64,000 nucleotides of DNA from JAHEKD01 sp965215945. GTDB taxonomy: Bacteria > Pseudomonadota > Gammaproteobacteria > Arenicellales > JAHEKD01. The translations under genes and the position numbers were made by a program. The notes under the pieces are model-generated. The model worked only from the letters and a program-made list of their open reading frames with translations, searched no databases and was not told where the DNA came from. The stretch lies in the NCBI GenBank assembly GCA_965215945.1, contig CBDCFC010000026.1, positions 92,113-156,112 of the forward strand. Direction: 5' to 3'. This document shows, piece by piece, positions 27,379 to 35,604 of this stretch. Numbering within the stretch: the stretch's first letter is position 1; every line of letters begins with the position of its first letter.

Positions 27379-27772
27379 AATCTTTTTAACTATCGTATCT
27401 ATTGTTCCCCTGAATATGCCACAGTAAATTTTTTTTCTCTAGCAGGAAAGAATTATGAGTTCGATTTTCAATTTCTACTTACCCCCTCTAACTCCATCTG
27501 AAAGGGACTGGAAATTATTCAAAGTGAGGCGCTGCCGACTTGTGTTGATCTTTTTTACTGGGAAGTAGAAGTATGAGTTTAATAGAATATGAAATGCCCG
27601 TTTCATTTCCCGGTTAATAGTGTTCTTGCTAGCCTGCACTACTGTACTGCTTGTCATTGCCAGTGGGAAGGCTAGGAGGGGTAAACTAATGATGCACAAT
27701 CATATGCTTCACCCAAAAAGAAAACCGTGTAACAATTACGCCATATTTTATGATTTATGTTAAGGAATTTTC
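27379..27772. other. Divergent intergenic region between ilvE and the fabD-like gene
   Basis: 394 bp without a credible gene; short ORFs here have no family likeness. It must hold promoters for both flanking genes. AT-rich sequence before 27773 (TTTTATGATTTATGTTAAGG) includes a weak Shine-Dalgarno AAGGAA. I see no riboswitch or operator I can name. Confidence 0.4.
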
Positions 27773-28744
27773 ATGTCAGCAAAAACGCTTTTTATTTTCC
27801 CTGGTCAGGGGTCACAATATCCGGGTATTGGTAGTGATATCTGTGAGAAGTATCCTCAAGCCGACGAAGTCTACAGCCGTGCCAATGAAGTCGCCGGTTA
27901 TGATCTTAAAAACCTGTCTTTCGCTGACCCTGATAACAAAATTAATTTGACGCGTTACACCCAACCGGTGCTGCTCACTCATTCAATTGCCTGTCTTGAG
28001 GTTTTCAAGGCGGTGAGCAATGATACTGTTAATCCAGACTGCGTTGCCGGACACAGCCTTGGTGAATACAGTGCTCTAGTAGCCAGCGGTGCACTGTCAT
28101 TTGAAGATGCATTATCGACTGTGATTCGACGCGGCGAGCTGATGAGTGAACTTGGCACAGGTGAAATGACGGCTTTTTCTAATAGCGTTGAAGAAATCCA
28201 GTTATTAGCTGAAAAATATTATTGTGGTATTGCCGGTTGCAATTTACCTGATCAAACTGTGGTTGGTGGTCATGTTGATGATTTGACTCGTCTGGAAGCA
28301 CAAATACAGGAAGAATTTCCTCGCAAACGTTTTGCCAGGCTAAAGACCGAAGGTGCTTTCCATACCTATTACATGGTAAGTGCTGCTCAACAATTCAGAC
28401 AAAAATTGGACAAAACCGATTTTAGTGAAGCACAATGCCAGATTTTGTCTAACTATACTGGAAGCTGGCATGACCGGGATGCTGATTCAATTCGAACTAA
28501 ATTATTCTATCAACTTTTTAATCCTGTAATGTGGCACACCAACTTGCTCACTGCTGCTGAAAGTGGTGTTGACAGAATTATTGAATTTGGAGGTGGCGTT
28601 GGTAGTGGAGAAACACCTGCCGAAAAACGCCCTAACCTAGAAGGTATTATTAAGAAAACCTTTCGGCGTGCAGAAATCAAACCTGATTATTATGCTGTTA
28701 TTAACAGTGAAACGCTTGAAAACACGGCAGCAGCATTAAATTAA
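27773..28744 (+). CDS. ACP S-malonyltransferase (FabD-like)
   Basis: A 323-residue acyltransferase. It has FPGQGSQYPGIG, the nucleophile motif GHSLGEYSALVASG (Ser near 97) and the active-site histidine in GAFHTYYM. The Gln/Asn-type C-terminal motif is replaced by FGGGVGSGETPAEKRPN. It transfers malonyl or another acyl group from CoA to ACP. It is not in a fab cluster; its neighbours are an SDR and a beta-CASP protein, so it may be a paralogue used in a special pathway. Confidence 0.85.
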   Translation: MSAKTLFIFPGQGSQYPGIGSDICEKYPQADEVYSRANEVAGYDLKNLSFADPDNKINLTRYTQPVLLTHSIACLEVFKAVSNDTVNPDCVAGHSLGEYSALVASGALSFEDALSTVIRRGELMSELGTGEMTAFSNSVEEIQLLAEKYYCGIAGCNLPDQTVVGGHVDDLTRLEAQIQEEFPRKRFARLKTEGAFHTYYMVSAAQQFRQKLDKTDFSEAQCQILSNYTGSWHDRDADSIRTKLFYQLFNPVMWHTNLLTAAESGVDRIIEFGGGVGSGETPAEKRPNLEGIIKKTFRRAEIKPDYYAVINSETLENTAAALN

Positions 28745-28816
28745 TTTTGTCAAGCTTGACTTGATAGAAATATCAGGTAGCTTAATCATCTTACCAACGC
28801 AGACTGGATAATCATA

Positions 28817-29611
28817 ATGCGACTTAAAGATAAAGTTGCCGTCGTCACAGGAGCGGCACGAGGAATTGGTCTCGCTATAGCCAAAGGATTTAGCCGCGAA
28901 GGTGCCCACGTTGTTTTAGCCGATACCGAAGCTGAAACCGGTAAAGCGGCAGCCAGTGAGCTGGAGAATGCATTATTTGTGGAAACCGATGTTGGCTATG
29001 CTGACCAAATTAACAATCTCACCAATGAAACCTTAAAAAATTTCGGTAAAATCGATATTTGTGTTAATAATGCCGGGATTCTGCGAATAGCAGATATTCT
29101 TGATTATACCGAGGAGGATTTTGATGATGTTATTCGCACTAATTTGAAGGGTGCTTTTTTACTTAGCCAGGCTGTAGCCAGGGAAATGGTCAAAAACGAA
29201 ACCGGTGGTTCAATCATCAATATGTCATCAGTTAATGCCAAAGTCTCAATTCCCAATGCTGTTGCCTATAATGTTTCTAAGGGTGGCATAAATCAGCTAA
29301 CTACTGCCATGGCTGTTGCGCTGGCCCAACGCAATGTGCGCGTTAACGCCATCGGCCCGGGTACCATTATGACAGACATGCTCAGAGAAAATCTGATGGT
29401 CAATGACGAGGTCCGCAAAACCATTCTCTCACGCACCCCGCTTGGCCGGGCCGGTGATGTCGATGAAATTGCAAATATCGCTGTATTCCTCGCCTCCGAT
29501 GAATCCTCATACATAACCGGCCAATGTATTTATGCAGATGGTGGACGCTTGGGCCTGAATTATGTTGTACCTGTAGTAGAAAAAGACGAAGAAAACGACG
29601 AAGACGAATAA
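28817..29611 (+). CDS. SDR family oxidoreductase (FabG/BDH-like)
   Basis: A 264-residue classical short-chain dehydrogenase with the cofactor motif TGAARGIGLAIAKGF, NNAG near residue 88, the catalytic Ser in NMSSVNAK and YNVSK with Tyr/Lys. An ADTEAETG acid after the second strand points to NAD rather than NADP. The C-terminus ends in an unusual acidic tail (EKDEENDEDE). The substrate is unknown. It lies 72 bp after the FabD-like gene and 25 bp before the beta-CASP gene. Confidence 0.88.
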   Translation: MRLKDKVAVVTGAARGIGLAIAKGFSREGAHVVLADTEAETGKAAASELENALFVETDVGYADQINNLTNETLKNFGKIDICVNNAGILRIADILDYTEEDFDDVIRTNLKGAFLLSQAVAREMVKNETGGSIINMSSVNAKVSIPNAVAYNVSKGGINQLTTAMAVALAQRNVRVNAIGPGTIMTDMLRENLMVNDEVRKTILSRTPLGRAGDVDEIANIAVFLASDESSYITGQCIYADGGRLGLNYVVPVVEKDEENDEDE

Positions 29612-29636
29612 TAAAGGAAACAAAGGAACCTCTAAT

Positions 29637-31031
29637 ATGACCCTGACTCTGGGCTTTCATGGTGCTGCCCGAACGGTTACCGGCTCACGCTATCGAGTAG
29701 ATGCCGACGGCATGCGTACTGTTATTGACGCTGGCTTGTTTCAAGGTTACAAAAAACTGCGAAAATTGAACTGGCGCAATGTGCCGTTTGAAGCAACAAC
29801 TGTTGACCAGGTTCTACTTACCCACGCACACATTGACCACATCGGCTTATTGCCGCGGATGGTGAAAAACGGTTTTGGCGGTAATGTATACACCACCCAA
29901 GCATCCGTTGAACTGGCCAGACTGCTATTATTAGATTCCGCCAGAATTCACGAAGAAGATGCCGCCTATGCCAATAAAAAGGGCTTTAGTCGCCACAAAC
30001 CTGCTTTGCCTTTGTACACCAGCGAAGATGCTGAACAAGCAATCAGCCTTTTAAGGCCTGTTGAATATCACCAATGGCTTGAATTAAGTGACAGTTTCAA
30101 GGCTAGATGGCAACCGGCTGGGCATATTCTAGGTGCCGCATCAGTTGAAGCTGACTACAGTAATTCCAGCCAAAAATGTCGAGTTTTATTCAGTGGTGAT
30201 GTCGGCCGTTATGGTATGCCATTGCATATCGATCCAAAACCGCGGCCAGACTGTGATGTGTTAATTTGTGAATCGACCTATGGCAATCGAGATCATGACC
30301 GTAGTCTATCCGTTGAAGAACAATTATGTGATGCAATCATTGACACGCTCAAAAGAAAGGGCACGGTATTAATCCCGGCATTCGCTGTTGGCCGTTCACA
30401 ACAACTCATACTAATTCTAAGACGCTTGATGAAAGCCGGAAAACTGCCACAGGTTCCATTACATCTGGATAGTCCAATGGCGGTTGATGCCACTCGAATT
30501 TATGGCCGACACATGGACAATCATCACCTGGATGAGGATGTGTTTTCTGATGGAAGAAAACAATTATTTCCTGATATGGTAACACTGCATAAATCTCGGG
30601 ATGAATCTGTTGCGCTGAATGAACTAAGGGGCCCGAGAATTATTATTTCTGCCAGCGGTATGTTATCAGGCGGACGAGTTTTGCATCACCTGCGTCGTTT
30701 AGTCAGGAAATCAAAAAACACCATTATCATGGCAGGTTATCAGGCACCGGGTTCACGGGGGCGTGATTTATTGGAAGGTAAACCTACTATTAAGATTCAC
30801 GGCAAAGAAATCGAGGTCAAGGCTGAAATAAGAAGCCTAAGTGGGCTGTCGGCACATGCCGATCGAGGTGAATTAATCAAATGGTTAAAGTCAAACAACA
30901 ATTCACCTGAAAAAGTTTATTTAACACATGGGGAACCTGAGTCGGCATTTGCTTTCGCCAAAGAAATCAAAAGAGAATTAGGTTGGAATGTCGAAGTGCC
31001 AAGTTTGGATTATAAGGTTGAACTGCTGTAG
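29637..31031 (+). CDS. MBL-fold beta-CASP RNA-processing-type nuclease
   Basis: A 464-residue metallo-beta-lactamase with a beta-CASP domain: THAHIDHIG (motif 2), GHILGAASVE, FSGDVGRYG, CESTYGNRDHD, the beta-CASP part with ISASGMLSGGRVLHHL and the motif-C GLSAHADRGE and LTHGEPES. This is the Ysh1/CPSF73-like bacterial group, presumed to be a ribonuclease. It seems last in a three-gene unit. Confidence 0.88.
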   Translation: MTLTLGFHGAARTVTGSRYRVDADGMRTVIDAGLFQGYKKLRKLNWRNVPFEATTVDQVLLTHAHIDHIGLLPRMVKNGFGGNVYTTQASVELARLLLLDSARIHEEDAAYANKKGFSRHKPALPLYTSEDAEQAISLLRPVEYHQWLELSDSFKARWQPAGHILGAASVEADYSNSSQKCRVLFSGDVGRYGMPLHIDPKPRPDCDVLICESTYGNRDHDRSLSVEEQLCDAIIDTLKRKGTVLIPAFAVGRSQQLILILRRLMKAGKLPQVPLHLDSPMAVDATRIYGRHMDNHHLDEDVFSDGRKQLFPDMVTLHKSRDESVALNELRGPRIIISASGMLSGGRVLHHLRRLVRKSKNTIIMAGYQAPGSRGRDLLEGKPTIKIHGKEIEVKAEIRSLSGLSAHADRGELIKWLKSNNNSPEKVYLTHGEPESAFAFAKEIKRELGWNVEVPSLDYKVELL

Positions 31032-31035
31032 CGTT

Positions 31036-31686
31036 CTAAAGCATGTGTAAAAATCTATCGACACGTGGACGATAGTAATTGTCATAATCCAAAGACATGA
31101 CGACACGTTTGGTTCGACCGACGATTTCGTGCCTGGGAACCATTCCGATAACTCTGGAATCTGCACTATTATCCCTATTGTCACCAAGAACCAGATAATG
31201 CCCCGCAGGTACTTTAACAGGTGGAAAACTTGACAAGGCCGATGAATTATTAAGAACTCTGACTTGATGCCTGGTGCCGAGTAAATCTTCAAATCTGTCG
31301 GTTATTGTTGCTGTTACGGCTACATCCTCGTAGCTAAGACTTATTCCATTAATATTTAAAATATTTTCTTTTAATTCAACCAGATCACCCGGCACACCGA
31401 CAACTCTTTTGACCAAACGTTTATCGGATATTTTTGAATCAAATACAACTATATCACCACGAAGTGGATTGGAAATTTTCAATATTGAAAGATGCGTAAA
31501 TGGAACCCTGAGATCATAGGCCAATTTGTTAACTACAATTCGATCACCTTCAAGGATTGTTGGTTGCATCGATCCGCTAGGCACATCATTCCAGTCAGCG
31601 ATGGAACTGCGAAAAACAAAGCTCAATAAAATAAAAAGAAAAAAGGATTTATTTTCTCTCCATATTTTAGCAATCAATTTTGGCAT
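31036..31686 (-). CDS. lepB: Signal peptidase I
   Basis: Removes signal peptides on the periplasmic side of the inner membrane. The 216-residue product has one N-terminal transmembrane segment, the catalytic Ser 39 in PSGSMQPT, the GDRIVVNKLAYDLRVPF box, the Lys 93 box KRVVGVPGD and the C-terminal GDNRDNSADSRVIG box. It is shorter than E. coli LepB, with one membrane segment rather than two. It is convergent with the beta-CASP gene (4 bp gap). lepA and rnc, its usual neighbours, are absent. Confidence 0.93.
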   Translation of the reverse strand: MPKLIAKIWRENKSFFLFILLSFVFRSSIADWNDVPSGSMQPTILEGDRIVVNKLAYDLRVPFTHLSILKISNPLRGDIVVFDSKISDKRLVKRVVGVPGDLVELKENILNINGISLSYEDVAVTATITDRFEDLLGTRHQVRVLNNSSALSSFPPVKVPAGHYLVLGDNRDNSADSRVIGMVPRHEIVGRTKRVVMSLDYDNYYRPRVDRFLHML

Positions 31687-31698
31687 TAAACTAGCTTA

Positions 31699-31848
31699 CT
31701 ATTTTTTTAGATTGAAGAGTCGTCGCCAGAATACAAGCTCAAATCCCATTCCCAGAATGATAAACAGCCCCAAACCAAAAATACCGCCTATGGCGTAGCA
31801 ACCAATAGCAAGAAAGATTAAGATTAGGAGAATAATCATTTTTTTCAT
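31699..31848 (-). CDS. Small hydrophobic membrane protein (49 aa)
   Basis: A short frame not usually called, starting MKKMIILLILIFLAIG and ending WRRLFNLKK. It has one or two transmembrane helices with Gly-rich turns (IGGIFGLGLF) and a positively charged C-terminus. It stops 13 bp before lepB on the same strand. No clear Shine-Dalgarno is seen. Real but of unknown function, if expressed. Confidence 0.5.
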   Translation of the reverse strand: MKKMIILLILIFLAIGCYAIGGIFGLGLFIILGMGFELVFWRRLFNLKK

Positions 31849-31958
31849 AATTTTCGTACCATTTCACTGACAATAATCTTTCAGGTAACAAACAATAAAG
31901 TTTAAGATATCAGACTAAACTATAGCTGAAAATATAATGTTAGAATCGTGAATATGGA

Positions 31959-32702
31959 TTAGATAAACTCAGCCTTAGTCGGCTTGGTTTTACCGATTTC
32001 AATCGCAGCACTTAAATCAATTTCTTCATCGAATAATGCCCTGCCGACAATCGCTCCGGAAATGTTGGGCAAGTTGCTTAACGTCGATATGTCATCCAGT
32101 GTTCTGGCAACACCGCTTGAAATAACCGGGATGTCTAATTCCGTCGCCATTTGTGTGGTCATGGCGAAACTTGTTTCTGGCAGGTCATGAGCGCTGTCAA
32201 TATCTGTATAGATCACCGCTGCGACGCCTGCTTTTTCCAGGCTTTTTGCAAGCTCTAATGGTGTATAGGCGGTGGGTTGCGTCCAACCGTCAACGACTAC
32301 ATTGTCATTTTTGGCATCGATGCTGATAACGATTTGGTCAGGATAATATTTACAGGCTTCGCTGACAAAGTGTGGATCATTAACGACTGCCGTGCCCAAT
32401 ACTGCCCGTGAAGCACCGTGATCCATCCACCATTGCAATGTATTCATGGTTCGAATACCGCCGGCAACCTGTACCGGCACACCCGCTTTTTTTATAATTT
32501 CACAAATTTCATCGGCATTATGATTGCCACCCTGGGCAACACCATCTAGGTCAACAACGTGGAGAAAACTCGCACCCGCTTCAACAAATTTATTGGCCGC
32601 ATCTAAAGGAGAAATACTGTACTCAACAGGCTGATCCATTTTGCCGCCTTTTAACTGAACGACTTTGCCATTCTGCAATTCAATTTTGGGATATATGATC
32701 AT
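31959..32702 (-). CDS. HisA-like TIM-barrel isomerase
   Basis: A 247-residue protein with the HisA/HisF barrel: LHVVDLDGV after the first strands, phosphate loops QVAGGIRT and ISSGVART, and SIDAKND near residue 128. In authentic HisA the first strand reads PAIDL with catalytic Asp 8; here it is PKIEL, so Glu replaces Asp. The usual TDI-(S/A)RDG segment reads TDIDSAHDLPE. It stands away from any his genes, next to hemE and pyrF. It may be a ProFAR isomerase variant or a paralogue with another job. Confidence 0.75.
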   Translation of the reverse strand: MIIYPKIELQNGKVVQLKGGKMDQPVEYSISPLDAANKFVEAGASFLHVVDLDGVAQGGNHNADEICEIIKKAGVPVQVAGGIRTMNTLQWWMDHGASRAVLGTAVVNDPHFVSEACKYYPDQIVISIDAKNDNVVVDGWTQPTAYTPLELAKSLEKAGVAAVIYTDIDSAHDLPETSFAMTTQMATELDIPVISSGVARTLDDISTLSNLPNISGAIVGRALFDEEIDLSAAIEIGKTKPTKAEFI

Positions 32703-32756
32703 TGTCTAACGTCCTCCACCAGCTAGTCAAACGTATGATTTCAGTATATCACGCGA

Positions 32757-33812
32757 TTATCTGTCATAACGAAAGTTTAAAACCGTATCCATCGCGACTT
32801 TGACTTTTTCAGGCTCGACACCGGGCTCAATGCCGTGCCCCAAATTAAAAATATGACCCGGCCGATTACCATAAGACTCAAGAATATGGGTCACTTCTCG
32901 TTTTATAGAATCCTCACTGCCGTACAATACGCCAGGATCAAGATTACCTTGCAGGGCAACCCTATTACCGACGCGATTAACAGCATCACTAATATCGCAT
33001 GTCCAATCCAAACCTAACCCAGCGCAACCGCTTTTAACCATGTCTTCCAGCCAGGCACCACCGCCTTTGGTGAATAAAATCACTGGAATCTCAGGATGAA
33101 ATTTATCGAGTGCTTGAATAATTTTATTCATTGGAGCAAGTGAAAATTGCCGGTAAGATGCATGTGTAAGCACTCCACCCCATGTATCAAAAATCATTAA
33201 CACGTCGGCACCTGCCTCAACCTGAGCACTCAAGTACTGAATAATATTTTCAGCCAATAAATCCAATAATTGTTCGGCTGCTTGTGGTTCTGTGTAGATC
33301 AATGCTTTTGCTTTGGAAAAAGTTCGCGAGGAGCCTCCTTCAATCATGTATGTAGCCAAAGTCCAGGGACTGCCGGAAAATCCAATTAACGGAATTGAGT
33401 CAGCCAGCGCGGCTTTTGTCGTTTTAACCGCATTCATAACATAGGACAACGACTCTACCGGATCAATAACCGGCAATGCTTCAATATCCTCTATAGATTC
33501 AATTCGCTTGGCAAATTGTGGACCATGATTTTCAGCGAAACTCAAACCCAAACCCATGGCATCGGGAATGGTTAAAATATCTGAAAACAAAATAGCCGCA
33601 TCCAGATTAAAGCGCTGCAATGGCTGCAGGGCAACCTGACAACAAAGCTCCGGATTTTTACACAATGACATAAAGTCGCCAGCCTGTTTTCTGATCTCAA
33701 GATATTCCGGCAGATAGCGTCCTGCCTGACGCATTAACCAGACAGGTGGACGATCCAGTTTTTCCCGTTTAAGCGCACGCAACAACCGATCATTTCTTAT
33801 TTTTCTTGACAT
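32757..33812 (-). CDS. hemE: Uroporphyrinogen decarboxylase
   Basis: Converts uroporphyrinogen III to coproporphyrinogen III. The 351-residue protein begins with RPPVWLMRQAGRYLPEY and has the catalytic Asp in AAILFSDILT, FSGSPWTLATYM, and the C-terminal FNLGHGIEPGVEPEKV. Length and motifs are normal. It lies 7 bp after pyrF on the same strand and 54 bp before the HisA-like gene. Confidence 0.96.
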   Translation of the reverse strand: MSRKIRNDRLLRALKREKLDRPPVWLMRQAGRYLPEYLEIRKQAGDFMSLCKNPELCCQVALQPLQRFNLDAAILFSDILTIPDAMGLGLSFAENHGPQFAKRIESIEDIEALPVIDPVESLSYVMNAVKTTKAALADSIPLIGFSGSPWTLATYMIEGGSSRTFSKAKALIYTEPQAAEQLLDLLAENIIQYLSAQVEAGADVLMIFDTWGGVLTHASYRQFSLAPMNKIIQALDKFHPEIPVILFTKGGGAWLEDMVKSGCAGLGLDWTCDISDAVNRVGNRVALQGNLDPGVLYGSEDSIKREVTHILESYGNRPGHIFNLGHGIEPGVEPEKVKVAMDTVLNFRYDR

Positions 33813-33819
33813 CGAATTT

Positions 33820-34521
33820 TCAGCCTAAAGTCTGTTGGATCTCAGATTGAATTTGCTCGACAACCTTTTTTGGAGAATCGGCATCTTTTATCGGTCTGCC
33901 CACCACGATGTAATCTGCACCGTTAGTGAATGCCTGACTCACTGTTACGGCACGCTTTTGGTCATCGTCATTATCAACCGGCCTAATCCCAGGGGTCACA
34001 ATTAACAACTTATTATCGACTTCATTCCTTAACAGTTCAGCCTCTCTGCCCGATGCAACCACGCCATCACATCCTGATGCTAAGGCGCGTTTTGCTCGGG
34101 AAACAACTAAATCCTCGACATTACATTGGAAGCCCAGATCATCAAGATCACCTCTATCGAGACTGGTCAATGCGGTAACAGCCAAAATTTTGACATCATC
34201 TTTGGCTTGGGCAGCGGCTTTCATCATTCCATCGTTACCATGAACAGTTGCAAAGTGAACATTCTTGCCATTGAGCTGGTTAACCGCACGTGCCACGGTT
34301 TGAGGTATATCAAAAAACTTCAAATCCACAAAAATCTTTTTATCTTGATCACTAAGCCAACTAAGTAGTTTGAAATATTCCCCGGTCATGAATAACTCCA
34401 GACCAATTTTATAAAAATGGCCACTGTCGCCAATTTCATTAACCAACGCTTTTGCCTTGTCAATATCAGGCAAATCAAGCGCGATTATTAACCGCTCTAA
34501 ATTAGAAATATCTTTTTTCAT
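33820..34521 (-). CDS. pyrF: Orotidine 5'-phosphate decarboxylase
   Basis: The last step of UMP synthesis. From ATG 34521 the product has 233 residues starting MKKDISNLERLIIALD; a longer frame from 34566 adds 15 unconserved residues. The catalytic DLKFFDIPQTVARAV motif (Lys-Asp-Asp charge network), HGNDGM and the C-terminal YIVVGRPIKDADSPKKVV are present. It is operonic with hemE. Confidence 0.95.
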   Translation of the reverse strand: MKKDISNLERLIIALDLPDIDKAKALVNEIGDSGHFYKIGLELFMTGEYFKLLSWLSDQDKKIFVDLKFFDIPQTVARAVNQLNGKNVHFATVHGNDGMMKAAAQAKDDVKILAVTALTSLDRGDLDDLGFQCNVEDLVVSRAKRALASGCDGVVASGREAELLRNEVDNKLLIVTPGIRPVDNDDDQKRAVTVSQAFTNGADYIVVGRPIKDADSPKKVVEQIQSEIQQTLG

Positions 34522-34589
34522 CGTCTCGTCTTTTAATCGTATTTTACAATTTCCAATAGTTTGCATTGATCAGTTTCAACCATTTTGCA

Positions 34590-34741
34590 TAGATTCCCCC
34601 GGGTAAACCCGGGGTTCTTACCGTAACAGCCCTTTCGGGCTGATCCGATGAACATCGCACTTTACAGAGGAGCGATGTTCAACCTATATACACTCATTCA
34701 TCCACGGGCAAGCCCGTGGTATTCTGTCGCTTACGCGAACG
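34590..34741 (-). repeat. Palindrome-rich interspersed repeat, copy 2 (uninterrupted)
   Basis: Read on the minus strand it contains, in order, hairpins TCGC-GTAA-GCGA, CCACGGGC/GCCCGTGG, GAACATCGC/GCGATGTTC, CAGCCC-GAAA-GGGCTG-like and CCCCGGGT/ACCCGGGG. Like copy 1 it begins right after the T run of a terminator (TTTTTTATTA). The last hairpin after GGTAAGAA resembles the right-end hairpin of IS200/IS605 elements, so this may be a non-autonomous derivative. It holds the intact target GTAACAGCCCTTTCG (34623-34637) of the IS110 element. Confidence 0.75.
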
Positions 34742-34747
34742 ATAATA

Positions 34748-34772
34748 AAAAAAGCACCGCCTAGCGGTGCTT
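34748..34772 (-). terminator. Rho-independent terminator of the lipoprotein pair
   Basis: On the minus strand AAGCACCGC/GCGGTGCTT with a TAG loop, then a run of seven T. Confidence 0.85.
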
Positions 34773-34793
34773 TTCCATCATCTAAATCTAACT

Positions 34794-35147
34794 TCACTGA
34801 TCAGCTTCAACTAATTTGGGACTCCAGAAAATTCGGTTATCGCCCTTGCTGGCACTTTTGACCTGCTTACCCGACCATTCTTTCGACTGTGCTGCATAGC
34901 CATCTTTCATCACTTGAATCACAAAGGAATGCTCATCATTAAGATATTTACTGCTGAACTGGCGTTGGGTTGTCAATGGAGTATTACCCAGCCAAATCCA
35001 CTCAGTTTGAACGTTACCCTCACTTTTGCGCTTGAGCATAACCTGCGCACCTAACGGGTCAGATTGAACTGTGAATGGTACGCTACGAGTGGAAGAACAT
35101 GCGCTTAGTAACGCTACACAAGCGCCTATCACGGTAATTTTAATCAT
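34794..35147 (-). CDS. Small PEGA-like lipoprotein
   Basis: 117 residues from ATG 35147; a longer frame up to 35231 overlaps the previous gene. The signal peptide ends in the lipobox LLSAC. The mature part reads FTVQSDPLGAQVMLKRK ... LGNTPLT, the PEGA pattern in which a small beta domain presents a P-x-G-A turn. The product is probably anchored in the outer membrane. It begins 1 bp after the stop of a related gene and ends before a terminator. Confidence 0.8.
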   Translation of the reverse strand: MIKITVIGACVALLSACSSTRSVPFTVQSDPLGAQVMLKRKSEGNVQTEWIWLGNTPLTTQRQFSSKYLNDEHSFVIQVMKDGYAAQSKEWSGKQVKSASKGDNRIFWSPKLVEADQ

Positions 35148-35148
35148 A

Positions 35149-35517
35149 TTACTGTAGAGCATTTGTTGAATCCTCACTGGTTGAGTTAGAATTTTTTGCA
35201 TCCATAATAACCTCAACAAACTGCGGGTCATTGATGGCGCTTTTTCGGGTACGATGTTTTAAAGTCAGCCAAAACGAAGTCGCTTTATCTTTATAGCCTT
35301 CTTTATCGAGCTGGATGTTTACAAATTTACGTTTACCATCATCCCGCCATACTTGCTTTAAGGGTGTCACGCCCAATAAGGTTCCATCGTCTAGATTTAT
35401 AACTTCAGCTCCAGGTGGATTGCTGACGATATAGGCCGCTCCATATTTATTTCCCACACAACCAGTTAATAGTGAAACCACCAGTATTGCCGTTATAATC
35501 GCAAAAAACTTTTTCAC
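35149..35517 (-). CDS. Small PEGA-like lipoprotein
   Basis: 122 residues. Lipoprotein signal with LLTGC. The mature part has YIVSNPPGAEVINLDDGTLLGVTPLKQ, the PEGA pattern, followed by a charged region. It is a distant paralogue of the next gene, cotranscribed with it. Function unknown. Confidence 0.8.
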   Translation of the reverse strand: MKKFFAIITAILVVSLLTGCVGNKYGAAYIVSNPPGAEVINLDDGTLLGVTPLKQVWRDDGKRKFVNIQLDKEGYKDKATSFWLTLKHRTRKSAINDPQFVEVIMDAKNSNSTSEDSTNALQ

Positions 35518-35604
35518 TCGTTCATCTCCTGTTAATACAGTAAAAATTTAATTAAATCAACGCGTTATAAACGCGGCCAATTGTATTAAAAACGCTGTCC
35601 AATA

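Noticed and set aside
27475..27699. 74-codon minus-strand ORF between ilvE and the fabD-like gene
   Set aside because: Mixed composition, no Shine-Dalgarno and no recognised pattern; more likely non-coding.
34590..34741. Integron attC-like site
   Set aside because: The palindromes lack the R/L core-site sequences of attC, and no cassette-like genes or integrase lie nearby.
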